Assembly (NCBI RefSeq): GCF_035594035.1
Contig: NZ_CP141588.1
Coordinates: 2,696,501-2,760,500, forward strand
From: Sphingomonas sp. LY54
Lineage (GTDB): Bacteria > Pseudomonadota > Alphaproteobacteria > Sphingomonadales > Sphingomonadaceae
DNA: 64,000 bases
Direction of reading: 5' to 3'
The first letter of the stretch is position 1, and every line of letters starts with the position of its first letter. The notes under the pieces are model-generated. The model made no database searches and had not been told where the DNA came from. It saw only the letters and a list, made by a program, of their open reading frames with translations. This document shows, piece after piece, positions 18,885 to 27,455 of this stretch. A program made the translations under genes and the position numbers.

Positions 18885-19519
18885 CTGATGCCGCCTTGGA
18901 CGATATGCAAGCGGGCGTTGCCGGCGAGCGTGACTTGGCGTGCCGGCAGATCGGCAAGCAGGCGGTCGGCCGAGAAGCGGCCGAGCGGCATCTTTCCGTC
19001 GACGCGGCCTCTGCTCGCCATTGTGCGGCTGTTGAGATCGACGGTGACGTCGCGCGTCTCCAGCCGGTAGCCGTCGGCGGCGGTGAGCAGGATCGGGCCG
19101 ACAACATCGATCGTCTCGGTCTCGAGATTGTAGCGGCCGCGATTCGCCTGGAAGGTGGCCGGGCCGCTCTCCAGGCCGATCTGCGCGCTCATGCCGAGTA
19201 CGTCGACGATCGGGTCACTCGAAGTCGCCTGCACCGCCGAGCGTGCGTCGATCGTGAACGGCCGGCCCTTATTGTCCTGGCCGCGATAGCGTGCCGCCTG
19301 GACGCGCATCCGTTCCCTGGCGACGTCGACCTTGGTCTTGTCGAGGATGAAGCTGATCTCGCGCGTCTTGGAGAGGGGCACCAGCGCCAGATAGGCCAGC
19401 AGCATGCCGATCACCGCCGGCAACACCAGCTTCAGCACGCGCACCATGACATCGTGCGAGCCGCCGGGCGCCGCCCAGCTCTGCTTGCGCAGGCGCTCCC
19501 GGACGGCGAGTTCAGACAT
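18881..19519 (-). CDS. lptC: LPS export protein LptC
   Basis: The 212-residue protein has one transmembrane helix near 30-48 (VLKLVLPAVIGMLLAYLAL) after a basic cytoplasmic tail. A periplasmic beta-rich domain (YDLETE-like strands RGRYNLETETIDVVG) follows, as in LptC. It links LptBFG to LptA. Overlaps on both sides (8 bases with the ribonuclease gene, 4 with lptA) show an operon. The start at 19519 gives the usual MSE... N-terminus. Confidence 0.9.
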   Translation of the reverse strand: MSELAVRERLRKQSWAAPGGSHDVMVRVLKLVLPAVIGMLLAYLALVPLSKTREISFILDKTKVDVARERMRVQAARYRGQDNKGRPFTIDARSAVQATSSDPIVDVLGMSAQIGLESGPATFQANRGRYNLETETIDVVGPILLTAADGYRLETRDVTVDLNSRTMASRGRVDGKMPLGRFSADRLLADLPARQVTLAGNARLHIVQGGIR

Positions 19520-20129
19520 GGGCGAAGATGTCGATCTCGGGCCAGCCAGCGAGATCGAGCAGGGCCCGGTGCGGTAGGAAATCAAAGCAGGCCTGGGCGA
19601 GCGCCGTCCGGCCTTCGCGCTGCAGCCGCTCGTCGAGCTTGTCCTTCAGCTGGTGCAGGTAGCGCACGTCGGACGCGGCATAGTCCTTCTGGGCGTCGCT
19701 GAGCTCGGGAGCGCCCCAATCGGACGTTTGCTGCTGCTTGGAAATCTCCTGGCCGAGCAGTTCGCGGACGAGTTCCTTGAGCCCGTGCCGATCCGTATAA
19801 GTCCGGATCAGCCGCGAGGCGGTCTTGGTGCAGTAGACCGGCGCCGCCACCACGCCGAGATAGGCCTGGATCGAGGCGATGTCGAACCGCGCGAAATGAT
19901 AGAGTTTCAGTCGCGCCGGGTCGGCCAGCACCGCCTTGAGGTTGGGCGCGGCATAATCGCTTCCCGGGCCGAAGCGGACGAGATGCTCGTCGCCCTGGCC
20001 GTCGGAAATCTGGACGACGCAGAGGCGGTCGCGGCCAAGCTGGAGCCCCATCGTCTCGGTGTCGACGGCGACGGGGCCGGGCGCGAGCACGCCTTCGGGA
20101 AGGTCTTCTTCGTGGAAATGAACAGTCAT
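19512..20129 (-). CDS. Short ribonuclease D-type 3'-5' exonuclease
   Basis: The 205-residue DEDD exonuclease has VDTETMGL (22-29; Asp23, Glu25), HFARFDIASI and DYAASDVRYLHQL, the three Exo motifs. It lacks the HRDC domains of full-length RNase D, as is usual for this alphaproteobacterial short form. It is expected to trim RNA 3' ends in the cytoplasm. It is first in the operon with lptC-lptA. Start ATG 20129 was chosen; the longer frame upstream overlaps terC and is not supported. Confidence 0.92.
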   Translation of the reverse strand: MTVHFHEEDLPEGVLAPGPVAVDTETMGLQLGRDRLCVVQISDGQGDEHLVRFGPGSDYAAPNLKAVLADPARLKLYHFARFDIASIQAYLGVVAAPVYCTKTASRLIRTYTDRHGLKELVRELLGQEISKQQQTSDWGAPELSDAQKDYAASDVRYLHQLKDKLDERLQREGRTALAQACFDFLPHRALLDLAGWPEIDIFAHV

Positions 20130-20173
20130 GCGCTCCGCATAGGACGAAGCGCATGACTCCTCAATGGCTTCGC

Positions 20174-20974
20174 CTATGCGGCGTTTTCGGCCGCGACGGC
20201 GGCGGCGCGTTCCCTGCGCCGGCGCGACCAGATGTTGAGCGCCTCCACGCCGGCCGAGAAGGCCATGGCGGTGTAGATATAGCCCTTGGGCACATGGACG
20301 CCGAACCCGTCGGCGATCAGCACCGCGCCGATCATCAGCAGGAAGCCCAGCGCCAGCATCACGACGGTCGGGTTCCGGTTTATGAAATTGGCAAGCGGGT
20401 CGGCCGCGAGCAGCATCACCAGCACGGCCGTGATCACCGCGATGACCATCACCGGCAGATGCTCGGTCATGCCGACCGCCGTCAGGATCGAATCGATCGA
20501 GAAGACGAGATCGAGCAGCAGGATCTGGACGATCGCCGCGCCGAAGCCGAGCGTGGCCTTGGCGGTGTCGAAGACGTCGTCGTTCGGCGCCGGATCGACG
20601 CTGTGGTGGATCTCCTTGGTCGCCTTCCAGAGCAGGAACAGGCCGCCGACGATCAGGATCAGGTCGCGCCACGAAAATTGGGTCTCGAAGGTCGGCTCGC
20701 CATGCGCGCCCGGCCCGCCCTGTATGCCGAGATCGAAAACCGGGGCGGTGAGGCCGACGAGCCAGGCGATCATAGAGAGCAATGCCAGCCGCATGATGAG
20801 CGCGAGGCCGATGCCGATGCGCCGCGCTTTCTGGCGCTGCGCCTCGGGCAGCTTGTTGGAGAGAATCGAAATGAAGATCAAGTTGTCGATACCGAGAACC
20901 ACCTCCATGACGATGAGTGTGGCCAGCGCGGCCCAGACCGCCGGATCGGCGAAGATTGCGAACATTCCGTCCAT
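20174..20974 (-). CDS. TerC family integral membrane protein
   Basis: The 266-residue protein has about seven hydrophobic helices and the TerC hallmarks: [14 protein letters not shown] near the N-terminus and [15 protein letters not shown] in the middle, each with a membrane-embedded Asp. Such proteins are implicated in metal (Mn2+) export or metal loading of exported proteins. The start is at [11 protein letters not shown]. It is separated from the divergent cold-shock gene by 259 bases. Confidence 0.93.
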   Translation of the reverse strand: MDGMFAIFADPAVWAALATLIVMEVVLGIDNLIFISILSNKLPEAQRQKARRIGIGLALIMRLALLSMIAWLVGLTAPVFDLGIQGGPGAHGEPTFETQFSWRDLILIVGGLFLLWKATKEIHHSVDPAPNDDVFDTAKATLGFGAAIVQILLLDLVFSIDSILTAVGMTEHLPVMVIAVITAVLVMLLAADPLANFINRNPTVVMLALGFLLMIGAVLIADGFGVHVPKGYIYTAMAFSAGVEALNIWSRRRRERAAAVAAENAA

Positions 20975-21233
20975 GAAAGCCTCTGCTTCGGTGTCAGCGC
21001 CCCTGACAAACCGCCCATTGCCGCTTTTTTTGAGGCAAAGGAAGACCAACGCGCGCGTCGTGGGCCCTCTGCTGCGAGAATTAAAGAGAGGTTATCTAAA
21101 GCCTCTCGCCCGATGCGGGAATTTACGTTATAGAAACCGGTGGTGCGCCAATTCTGCGCCCAAACCGTTTGCGCGTTAAGCCCAGCGCGGTGGTTATCAA
21201 CAGGGATGTGGGCGCGGGAAAGTTATAGACGGC

Positions 21234-22070
21234 ATGAGTTTCGATAGAGGGCGCCGCGGCGAGCGCGGCGGGCGCGGCAGAGACAAGCGCGACGGTTTCG
21301 GAGAGGATAATTACAGCGGCGGCTTTGGCGGCGATCGTGGCGGCTTCGGCGGCGGCGGCGACCGCTTCGGCGGCGGCGGTGATCGCTTCGGTGGCGGCGG
21401 CGGCGGCGGTTATGCCGGCGGTCCGGCCGGCGGCGGCGGCGGCGGTGGTTATCGCGGCGGCGGTGGCGGCTTCGGCGGCGGCGGCGGCGGTGGCTTCGGT
21501 GGTGGTGGCGGCGGCGGCTTTGGCGGCGGCCGTGGCGGCGGCATGCCCCCCCAGGTTATCGGCGAAGGCAAGGGCGTCGTAAAATTCTTCAACGGCCAGA
21601 AGGGCTTCGGCTTCATCGTCCGTGACGATGGCGGCGAGGACGTGTTCGTGCACATCAGCGCAGTCGAGCAAGCGGGCCTTACCGGCCTCGCCGAAGGCCA
21701 GCCGCTCGAGTTCACGCTCGTCGATCGCGGCGGCCGGATCTCGGCGACCGATCTCAAGATCGAAGGCGAGCCGCTCCCGGTCCAGGAGCGGGCTCCGCGC
21801 GACGACAATGGCGGCGGCGGCGGCGACCGGGGCGGTCCCCAGCGCCAGCTGACCGGCGAGAAGGCTTCGGGCACGGTCAAGTTCTTCAACGCCATGAAGG
21901 GCTTCGGCTTCATCAGCCGCGACGACGGCCAGCCGGATGCATTCGTGCATATCTCGGCGGTCGAGCGTGCCGGCATGGTGTCCTTGAACGAGGGCGACCG
22001 GCTCGAGTTCGAGCTGGAAGTGGATCGTCGCGGCAAGACCGCCGCGGTGAACCTGCAGCCGATCCAGTAA
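21234..22070 (+). CDS. Gly-rich protein with two cold-shock domains
   Basis: The 278-residue protein begins with a basic RG-rich stretch, then about 80 residues of almost pure Gly with Phe, Tyr and Arg (about 25-105). Two cold-shock domains follow: GKGVVKFFNGQKGFGFI starting near 112 and SGTVKFFNAMKGFGFIS starting near 208, each with RNP1 and RNP2 (VFVHIS, AFVHIS). A GGGGG linker separates them. Cold-shock domains bind single-stranded RNA or DNA; the Gly-rich arm resembles RGG/low-complexity RNA-binding tails. No strong ribosome site precedes the ATG. A terminator follows at 22111. Confidence 0.93.
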   Translation: MSFDRGRRGERGGRGRDKRDGFGEDNYSGGFGGDRGGFGGGGDRFGGGGDRFGGGGGGGYAGGPAGGGGGGGYRGGGGGFGGGGGGGFGGGGGGGFGGGRGGGMPPQVIGEGKGVVKFFNGQKGFGFIVRDDGGEDVFVHISAVEQAGLTGLAEGQPLEFTLVDRGGRISATDLKIEGEPLPVQERAPRDDNGGGGGDRGGPQRQLTGEKASGTVKFFNAMKGFGFISRDDGQPDAFVHISAVERAGMVSLNEGDRLEFELEVDRRGKTAAVNLQPIQ

Positions 22071-22110
22071 GAGGCTTCGGTCCTTCGGGGCCGGCAGCAT
22101 CTGCCAAAAG

Positions 22111-22146
22111 AGCCCGGCCGCTCACTGAGCGTGCCGGGCTTTTTTC
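22111..22146 (+). terminator. Rho-independent terminator
   Basis: The stem AGCCCGGC (22111-22118) with GCCGGGCT (22133-22140) is followed by TTTTT. The minus strand also ends in CTTTT, so it can serve the convergent small gene. Confidence 0.85.
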
Positions 22147-22149
22147 GGT

Positions 22150-22401
22150 TCAGGCCGCGCGGGCGATCCCCAGCGGCGGATGGGAGCGGAAGAGACCGCC
22201 GATCCCGGTCGTGCTCGCACCCGCGAGCGGCAGCGCCGTCCCGCAGAAGCCGCATTCGGCCGACATCCGGCCGACATACCAATGCGAGCGCCCGCAGCCG
22301 GGGCAATGGTTGACCTGATTCTCGCGATAGGCGGCGTGATAGCCGCGGAGGGCGGGATCGTGCGCGAACGGCGCACCGCGCTGGCTGATGGTCCTCAACA
22401 T
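22150..22401 (-). CDS. Small zinc-ribbon-like protein
   Basis: The 83-residue protein has two CxxC pairs (HCPGCGRSHW and ECGFCGTAL) about 20 residues apart, the layout of a zinc ribbon. A conserved-looking N-terminus (MLRTISQRGAPFAHDP) comes first. AAGGGG precedes the ATG. It is convergent with the cold-shock gene and upstream of recF on the same strand with a 163-base gap. Family name unknown; zinc binding is inferred from the cysteines. Confidence 0.7.
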   Translation of the reverse strand: MLRTISQRGAPFAHDPALRGYHAAYRENQVNHCPGCGRSHWYVGRMSAECGFCGTALPLAGASTTGIGGLFRSHPPLGIARAA

Positions 22402-22564
22402 GGTCGCTGCCCCTTTTTATGGCCGAACAAGCGTTCGGTGATTCGACCCGATGTCAGAGTGCATGTCGTCTAAGTCTCTGTCACTGCAGCAAAAATAGCT
22501 GTATCGGAAAGGGACGGGGCCTGCCGCCGCCGTTAACCGGTTAGCGGCCCGCTTACCATTGGCC

Positions 22565-23632
22565 TCAGGACGCGCGGATCCGCCCGCCCGCGACGTCGAG
22601 CCAGGTGGTGCCCGCGGGCACATGCTCGAACAAGGACCGCTCGGTCCCCGTCATCCACACCTGGCCCCCGGGCGAGGCCAGCCGCTCGAACAAGGCGGTG
22701 CGGCGCGATGGGTCGAGGTGCGCCGCAACCTCGTCCAGCAGCAGGATCGGGCGCCGCCCGGCGCGCTCGGCGACCAGATCGGCATGGGCGAGCACGAGGC
22801 CGAGCAGCAGCGCCTTCTGCTCGCCGGTCGAGCATAAGGCCGCCGGCTGGCCCTTGCCGAGGTGGGTCACGAGCAATTCGGTGCGGTGCGGACCGACCAA
22901 GGTGCGGCCGGCGGCGGCATCGCGCGACCGCCCCTGGCCGAGGCGGTGGGTGAAGTTCTCGTCCACGCCGCCGCCTTCGAGCGCGAGCCCGGCGCGGGCG
23001 AAGGGTCCTTCGGGAGCGGCGGCGAGGCGCTCGCCCAGAGCTCCGACGGTGTCCGCGCGGGCCGCGGCGAGCGCGGTACCGTGCTCGACCATCCGCGCCT
23101 CGAGAGCGGCCAACCAGTCGGCATCGGGCCGCGCCTCGCCCAGCAACTTGTTGCGGGCGCGCATCGCGGCTTCGTAGCGCGCCGCGTGGACGGCGTGCCC
23201 AGGGGCGAGGGCCAGCACCAGCCGGTCAAGGAAGCGTCGCCGCCCGCCCGCGCTTTCGGTGAACAGCCGGTCCATGGCCGGCGTCAGCCACAGCACGGAC
23301 AGCCATTCGGCGAGCGTCGTGGCGGACGCGGCGGCGCCGTTGATCCGCACCTGGCGCCGCTCCGGCGCGGTCGCGATGGTGCCGGTGCCGAGTTCGACGT
23401 CATCGAGGCGAGCGGCGACGGCGAAGCCGCCGGGCCCGTCGCTGCGCGCCATCTGCGACAGGCTCGCGCCGCGCAGCCCGCGCCCCGGAGAGAGCAGGGA
23501 TACGGCCTCCAGCACATTGGTCTTGCCCGCGCCATTCTCGCCGGTCAGCACGACGAACCCGGTGCCGGGGGCAATCACGGCATCGGCATAGGACCGGAAA
23601 TTGGAGAGGCTGAGGCGGGTGAGCACGGTCAT
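22565..23632 (-). CDS. recF: DNA replication and repair protein RecF
   Basis: The 355-residue SMC-like ATPase has Walker A GENGAGKT (31-38), a signature-type [12 protein letters not shown] and Walker [14 protein letters not shown] near the C-terminus. RecF with RecO and RecR loads RecA at single-strand gaps. It directly follows dnaN (31 bases) on the same strand, a common pairing. Confidence 0.95.
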   Translation of the reverse strand: MTVLTRLSLSNFRSYADAVIAPGTGFVVLTGENGAGKTNVLEAVSLLSPGRGLRGASLSQMARSDGPGGFAVAARLDDVELGTGTIATAPERRQVRINGAAASATTLAEWLSVLWLTPAMDRLFTESAGGRRRFLDRLVLALAPGHAVHAARYEAAMRARNKLLGEARPDADWLAALEARMVEHGTALAAARADTVGALGERLAAAPEGPFARAGLALEGGGVDENFTHRLGQGRSRDAAAGRTLVGPHRTELLVTHLGKGQPAALCSTGEQKALLLGLVLAHADLVAERAGRRPILLLDEVAAHLDPSRRTALFERLASPGGQVWMTGTERSLFEHVPAGTTWLDVAGGRIRAS

Positions 23633-23663
23633 CCCGCGTCGAACTAGCAGTTCGACGCGAAAT

Positions 23664-24776
23664 TTATACCCGCATCGGCATCAGGACGTAGAGCGCGGGT
23701 GCCTTGTCATTCTCGCGCAGCAGGGTCGGAGCGGCGGCGTCGGCGAGGTGGACTTCGACCGTGTCGCCCTCGATCTGGCCGAGGATGTCCATCAGGTAGC
23801 GCGCGTTGAAGCCGATCTCGAAGCTGTCCGCGGCATAGTCGCCGGGCACTTCTTCGGCCGCCGTGCCGTTCTCCGGGCTGGTGACCGACAGCGTGATCTT
23901 GTCGCGATCGAGCGCCATCTTGACCGCGCGGGTCTTCTCGCTGGCGATGGTGGCGACGCGGTCGACGCCTTCCATGAAGCTCTTCGGGTCGATCTTCAGC
24001 AGCTTGTCGTTGGCGGTCGGGATGACGCGGCTGTAATCGGGGAAGGTGCCGTCGATCAGCTTTGAGGTCAGGATGGCGTTGCCGAGGCCGAAGCGGATCT
24101 TGGATTCGCTCAACGAGATCTGGACGGTGCCGTCGACCTCGTCGAGCAGCTTCCTGAGCTCGGCGACGCATTTGCGCGGGATGATCACGTCGGGCATGCC
24201 CTGCGCGCCCTCCGGCCGCGGCACGGTGACGCGGGCGAGGCGGTGGCCGTCGGTCGCGGCCGCCTTCAACACCGGCTGCGCTTCGTCGGACACGTGCAGG
24301 AAGATGCCGTTCAGATAGTAACGCGTCTCTTCGGTCGAGATCGCGAAGCGGGTCTTGTCGATGATCTGGCGCAGCGTCGCGGCCGGGAGTTCGAACCGGG
24401 TCGGCAGCTCGCCCTCGGCGATGACCGGAAAATCGTCGCGGGGCAGGGTCGAGAGGTTGAAACGGGCGCGCCCCGCATTGATCTGCATCTTGCCTTCGGC
24501 GGCCGAAATCTCGACCTGGCTGCCCTCGGGCAGCTTGCGCGCGATGTCGAACAAAGTGTGCGCCGAGACCGTGGTCGCGCCGGACTGCTGCACCTGCGCC
24601 TCGACCGTCTCGTTGACCTGCAAGTCGAGATCGGTCGCCATCAGGCGGATGCCGCCATCCTCGCTGGCTTCGATCAGCACGTTGGACAGGATCGGAATCG
24701 TGTTCCTGCGCTCCACCACGGACTGGACGTGGCCCAGGCTCTTGAGGAGCGTAGCCCGTTCGATCGTCGCCTTCAT
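23664..24776 (-). CDS. dnaN: DNA polymerase III beta subunit (sliding clamp)
   Basis: The 370-residue protein matches the clamp along its length: [35 protein letters not shown] at the start in separated segments, the [12 protein letters not shown] region, and a C-terminal YVLMPMRV. It encircles DNA and tethers polymerase III. dnaA is not upstream; instead a terminator and an outer membrane protein gene lie there, so this is not a dnaA-dnaN-recF operon. Confidence 0.97.
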   Translation of the reverse strand: MKATIERATLLKSLGHVQSVVERRNTIPILSNVLIEASEDGGIRLMATDLDLQVNETVEAQVQQSGATTVSAHTLFDIARKLPEGSQVEISAAEGKMQINAGRARFNLSTLPRDDFPVIAEGELPTRFELPAATLRQIIDKTRFAISTEETRYYLNGIFLHVSDEAQPVLKAAATDGHRLARVTVPRPEGAQGMPDVIIPRKCVAELRKLLDEVDGTVQISLSESKIRFGLGNAILTSKLIDGTFPDYSRVIPTANDKLLKIDPKSFMEGVDRVATIASEKTRAVKMALDRDKITLSVTSPENGTAAEEVPGDYAADSFEIGFNARYLMDILGQIEGDTVEVHLADAAAPTLLRENDKAPALYVLMPMRV

Positions 24777-24852
24777 TTATTACCCCTGCCGCATGTTCGG
24801 TTTGGACCCCGGTTATAACGAGACTTGCGTCGCCTGCCAGTGGGTAGCGGAG

Positions 24853-24888
24853 GAAAAAAGAAGGGCCGGGGCAGATGCCCCGACCCTT
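24853..24888 (-). terminator. Rho-independent terminator
   Basis: A long stem (24861-24873 with 24876-24888, one mismatch) is followed on the minus strand by CTTTTTTC. It closes the outer membrane protein gene. Confidence 0.85.
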
Positions 24889-24914
24889 CCCTTTGGTCGC
24901 TTGAACCGATCAGG

Positions 24915-25496
24915 TCAGAAGCGGAAGCCGAAGCCGGCGACCACCTGGTGCTTCTCGATGTCCTGCTCATAGTTCGAGTAGCGATACTCAGCCTTGATGA
25001 AGCTGTTGGTGCCGATCGCATGCTCGCCGCCGGCGCCGATGCGGACGCCGTCGAGATTGCGGCCACCGCCGAAATCGGCCGAGCCGTCGCCGCCATCATC
25101 ATAGTCGTAGCCGAAGCGGCCGTTGGTGTAGCCGGCCTTGGCGTAGAGCAAGGTGTTGGGGGTGACGGCGGTGCCGAGACGGCCGCCGACATAGAGGTCG
25201 CGCTTGGCGCCGACACACAGGCGGTCGCCGAGGACGGTCACGTCGTTCGAGCAAGCGTCGGCGCTGGAATCGGTGGCTTCGGCTTCCACGCCGGCGACCA
25301 TGCCGCCCATCTGGATGTCGTAGCCGATGCCGGCGCCGTAGGTGACGCCGTCTTCCTTGCCGGCGTCCTCGACCTGATTACGGTCCCAGCCGACGATGCC
25401 TTCGACGCGCGGGCCGGTGAACGGCGCGGCATTCTGGGCCATCGCCGGAGCGGCGACGGTGCCTGCGAGAAGCGCGGCGAAAATATACTTACGCAT
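24915..25496 (-). CDS. Outer membrane beta-barrel protein (Omp25/OmpA-barrel-like)
   Basis: The 193-residue protein has a signal peptide (MRKYIFAALLAGTVAAPAMA|Q). About eight amphipathic beta-strands follow and the chain ends in VVAGFGFRF, with terminal Phe as required for BAM-mediated insertion. There is no OmpA peptidoglycan domain. GGAG lies 6 bases before the ATG at 25496. Two Cys in the middle may form a loop disulfide. Small alphaproteobacterial porin-like barrels of this type are structural; a specific substrate cannot be named. Confidence 0.88.
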   Translation of the reverse strand: MRKYIFAALLAGTVAAPAMAQNAAPFTGPRVEGIVGWDRNQVEDAGKEDGVTYGAGIGYDIQMGGMVAGVEAEATDSSADACSNDVTVLGDRLCVGAKRDLYVGGRLGTAVTPNTLLYAKAGYTNGRFGYDYDDGGDGSADFGGGRNLDGVRIGAGGEHAIGTNSFIKAEYRYSNYEQDIEKHQVVAGFGFRF

Positions 25497-25633
25497 GAGG
25501 TACTCCAATGGTTAACGGGTCCCTTCAGGGAGCGGGGAGCCCAGCGAATGCGGCTGGAGGAAGTTGCATGAACCGCAGATAAACGCGGTTTTCTGTTGCC
25601 TTAACGCCACAGACCGTTGATCAGGACGGGGCG

Positions 25634-26116
25634 ATGCGGGCGGCGCTTTTCCTTGTTGTTTCTCTGTGCCTTGCGGCCCCGGCTGCGGCACAACGGCAAC
25701 CCCTCGGGATTTTTTCGCAATGGGGCGCGTTTCGCGAAAAGGAGCGCTGTTTCGCCATCGCCGAGCCGGACCGCGGGCCTAAGCCGCAGGGATGGAAGCC
25801 GTTCGCGTCGATCGGATACTGGCCGGGGCGGGGCGTGAAGGGTCAGCTCCATGTGCGCCTAAGCCGCGCCAAGCGATCGGGATCAGCGGTGCTGCTCCGC
25901 ATCGACGACCGCACTTTCCAGCTGATCGGCGGCGGCGCCAATGCTTGGGCGACCGATCGCCGCGCCGATGCCGAGATCATCGCGGCGATGCGCGGCGGCA
26001 TCAACATGACCGTCGAGACGCGGTCGGAGCGCGGTGCCTTGGTGCGCGATTTCTACCGGTTGCGCGGCGCCGCGACCGCGATCGATGCCGCCGCGATCGG
26101 CTGCGCCCGGCGCTGA
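25634..26116 (+). CDS. Invasion-associated locus B (IalB)-like secreted protein
   Basis: The 160-residue protein has a signal peptide (MRAALFLVVSLCLAAPAAA|Q). The mature part has the pattern LGIFSQWGAFREKERCFAIAEP near the N-terminus and DRTFQLIGGGANAWATDRRAD later, which I associate with the IalB family. It is expected in the periplasm. It is divergent from the outer membrane protein and lies 48 bases upstream of rlmN. Confidence 0.7.
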   Translation: MRAALFLVVSLCLAAPAAAQRQPLGIFSQWGAFREKERCFAIAEPDRGPKPQGWKPFASIGYWPGRGVKGQLHVRLSRAKRSGSAVLLRIDDRTFQLIGGGANAWATDRRADAEIIAAMRGGINMTVETRSERGALVRDFYRLRGAATAIDAAAIGCARR

Positions 26117-26164
26117 CGCCACGCCACTGGAAAAATGGCGGCATTGCCGCTACATGGGCGGCAT

Positions 26165-27373
26165 ATGACAGCTGGCATGCAGATTGCCGGGCACTTTGAC
26201 CCGGTCACCGTCCCGCGCGCGCTTCCCGCGGGCGACGAAGCGCGCGTCGACCTCGTCGGCCTGACGCGCGACCAGATTCGCGCCGAACTGGAGAAGGCCG
26301 GGCTCGATGCGAGGCAGGCCAAGCTGCGCGCCAAGCAGATCTGGCACCAGATCTACAATCGCGGCGCCACCGAATTCAGCGCGATGAGCGACATCGCCAA
26401 GGCGCACCAGCCCTGGCTCGCCGAGCACTTCGTGATCGAGCGGCCCGAAGTGGTCGAGCACCTGCTCTCGACCGACGGCACGCGCAAATGGCTGCTGCGC
26501 ACGCGCGACGGCAACGACTACGAGATGGTGTTCATCCCCGACGCGGACCGCGGCACGCTCTGCGTGTCCAGCCAGGTCGGCTGCACATTGAACTGCCGCT
26601 TCTGCCACACCGGCACGATGCGGCTGGTGCGCAACCTTACCGCCGGCGAGATCGTCGGGCAGGTGATGCTCGCCCGCGACACGCTCGGCGAATGGCCGTC
26701 GCAGCCCGAGGGGCGCATGCTCTCCAACATCGTCATGATGGGCATGGGTGAGCCGCTCTACAATTTCGACAATGTCCGCGACGCGCTGAAGATCGTGATG
26801 GACGGCGACGGCCTCGGCCTTTCGCGACGCCGCATCACGCTCTCCACCTCGGGCGTCGTGCCGATGATGGAGCGCGCTGGCGAGGAGATCGGCGTCAACC
26901 TCGCCGTTTCGCTGCACGCGGTGACGAAGGAAGTGCGCGACGAGATCGTGCCGCTGAACCGCAAATACGGCATCGAGGAACTGCTCCAGGCCTGCGCCGA
27001 CTATCCGGGCGCCAACAATGCGCGCCGCATCACGTTCGAATATGTGATGCTGAAGGACAAGAACGACAGCGACGAGGACGCGCGCGAACTGGTCCGCCTG
27101 ATCCGCAAGTATAAGCTGCCCGCCAAGGTGAACCTGATCCCGTTCAATCCGTGGCCGGGGGCGCCCTACGAATGCTCGACGCCCGAGCGTGTCGCACGCT
27201 TCTCGGACGTCGTGTTCGAGGCGGGGATCAGCGCGCCGATCCGGCGCCCGCGCGGCCGCGACATCATGGCCGCCTGCGGACAATTGAAGTCGGCGGCCGA
27301 AAAGAAGAGCCGGGCCGAGCTCGACCGGCTCGCGGCCGAGAAGCAGGCGGCGCTGGAGGCCGTATCCGCCTGA
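26165..27373 (+). CDS. rlmN: Dual-specificity rRNA/tRNA adenine C2-methyltransferase RlmN
   Basis: The protein is about 402 residues long. It is a radical SAM enzyme with CxxxCxxC at Cys140, Cys144 and Cys147 ([12 protein letters not shown]) and the catalytic methyl-carrying Cys near 370 (DIMAACGQL). It methylates A2503 of 23S rRNA and A37 of some tRNAs. The start is uncertain: Met at 26165 was chosen; 26135 and 26177 are in frame. There is no strong ribosome site. It has a C-terminal charged tail ([17 protein letters not shown]). Confidence 0.95.
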   Translation: MTAGMQIAGHFDPVTVPRALPAGDEARVDLVGLTRDQIRAELEKAGLDARQAKLRAKQIWHQIYNRGATEFSAMSDIAKAHQPWLAEHFVIERPEVVEHLLSTDGTRKWLLRTRDGNDYEMVFIPDADRGTLCVSSQVGCTLNCRFCHTGTMRLVRNLTAGEIVGQVMLARDTLGEWPSQPEGRMLSNIVMMGMGEPLYNFDNVRDALKIVMDGDGLGLSRRRITLSTSGVVPMMERAGEEIGVNLAVSLHAVTKEVRDEIVPLNRKYGIEELLQACADYPGANNARRITFEYVMLKDKNDSDEDARELVRLIRKYKLPAKVNLIPFNPWPGAPYECSTPERVARFSDVVFEAGISAPIRRPRGRDIMAACGQLKSAAEKKSRAELDRLAAEKQAALEAVSA

Positions 27374-27455
27374 GCGCGGACCCGCGCAATTTCAAGGCTT
27401 TGTGAAGCGATAGGTTGACGCTATCAGTTCGTTACGGGCGGAGAGCTTCCAGTCT

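Noticed and set aside
21190..21205. TTATCAACA, a DnaA-box-like 9-mer, as a possible origin
   Set aside because: A single imperfect box without clustering or an AT-rich segment; dnaA is absent. gyrB, recF and dnaN alone do not mark an origin.
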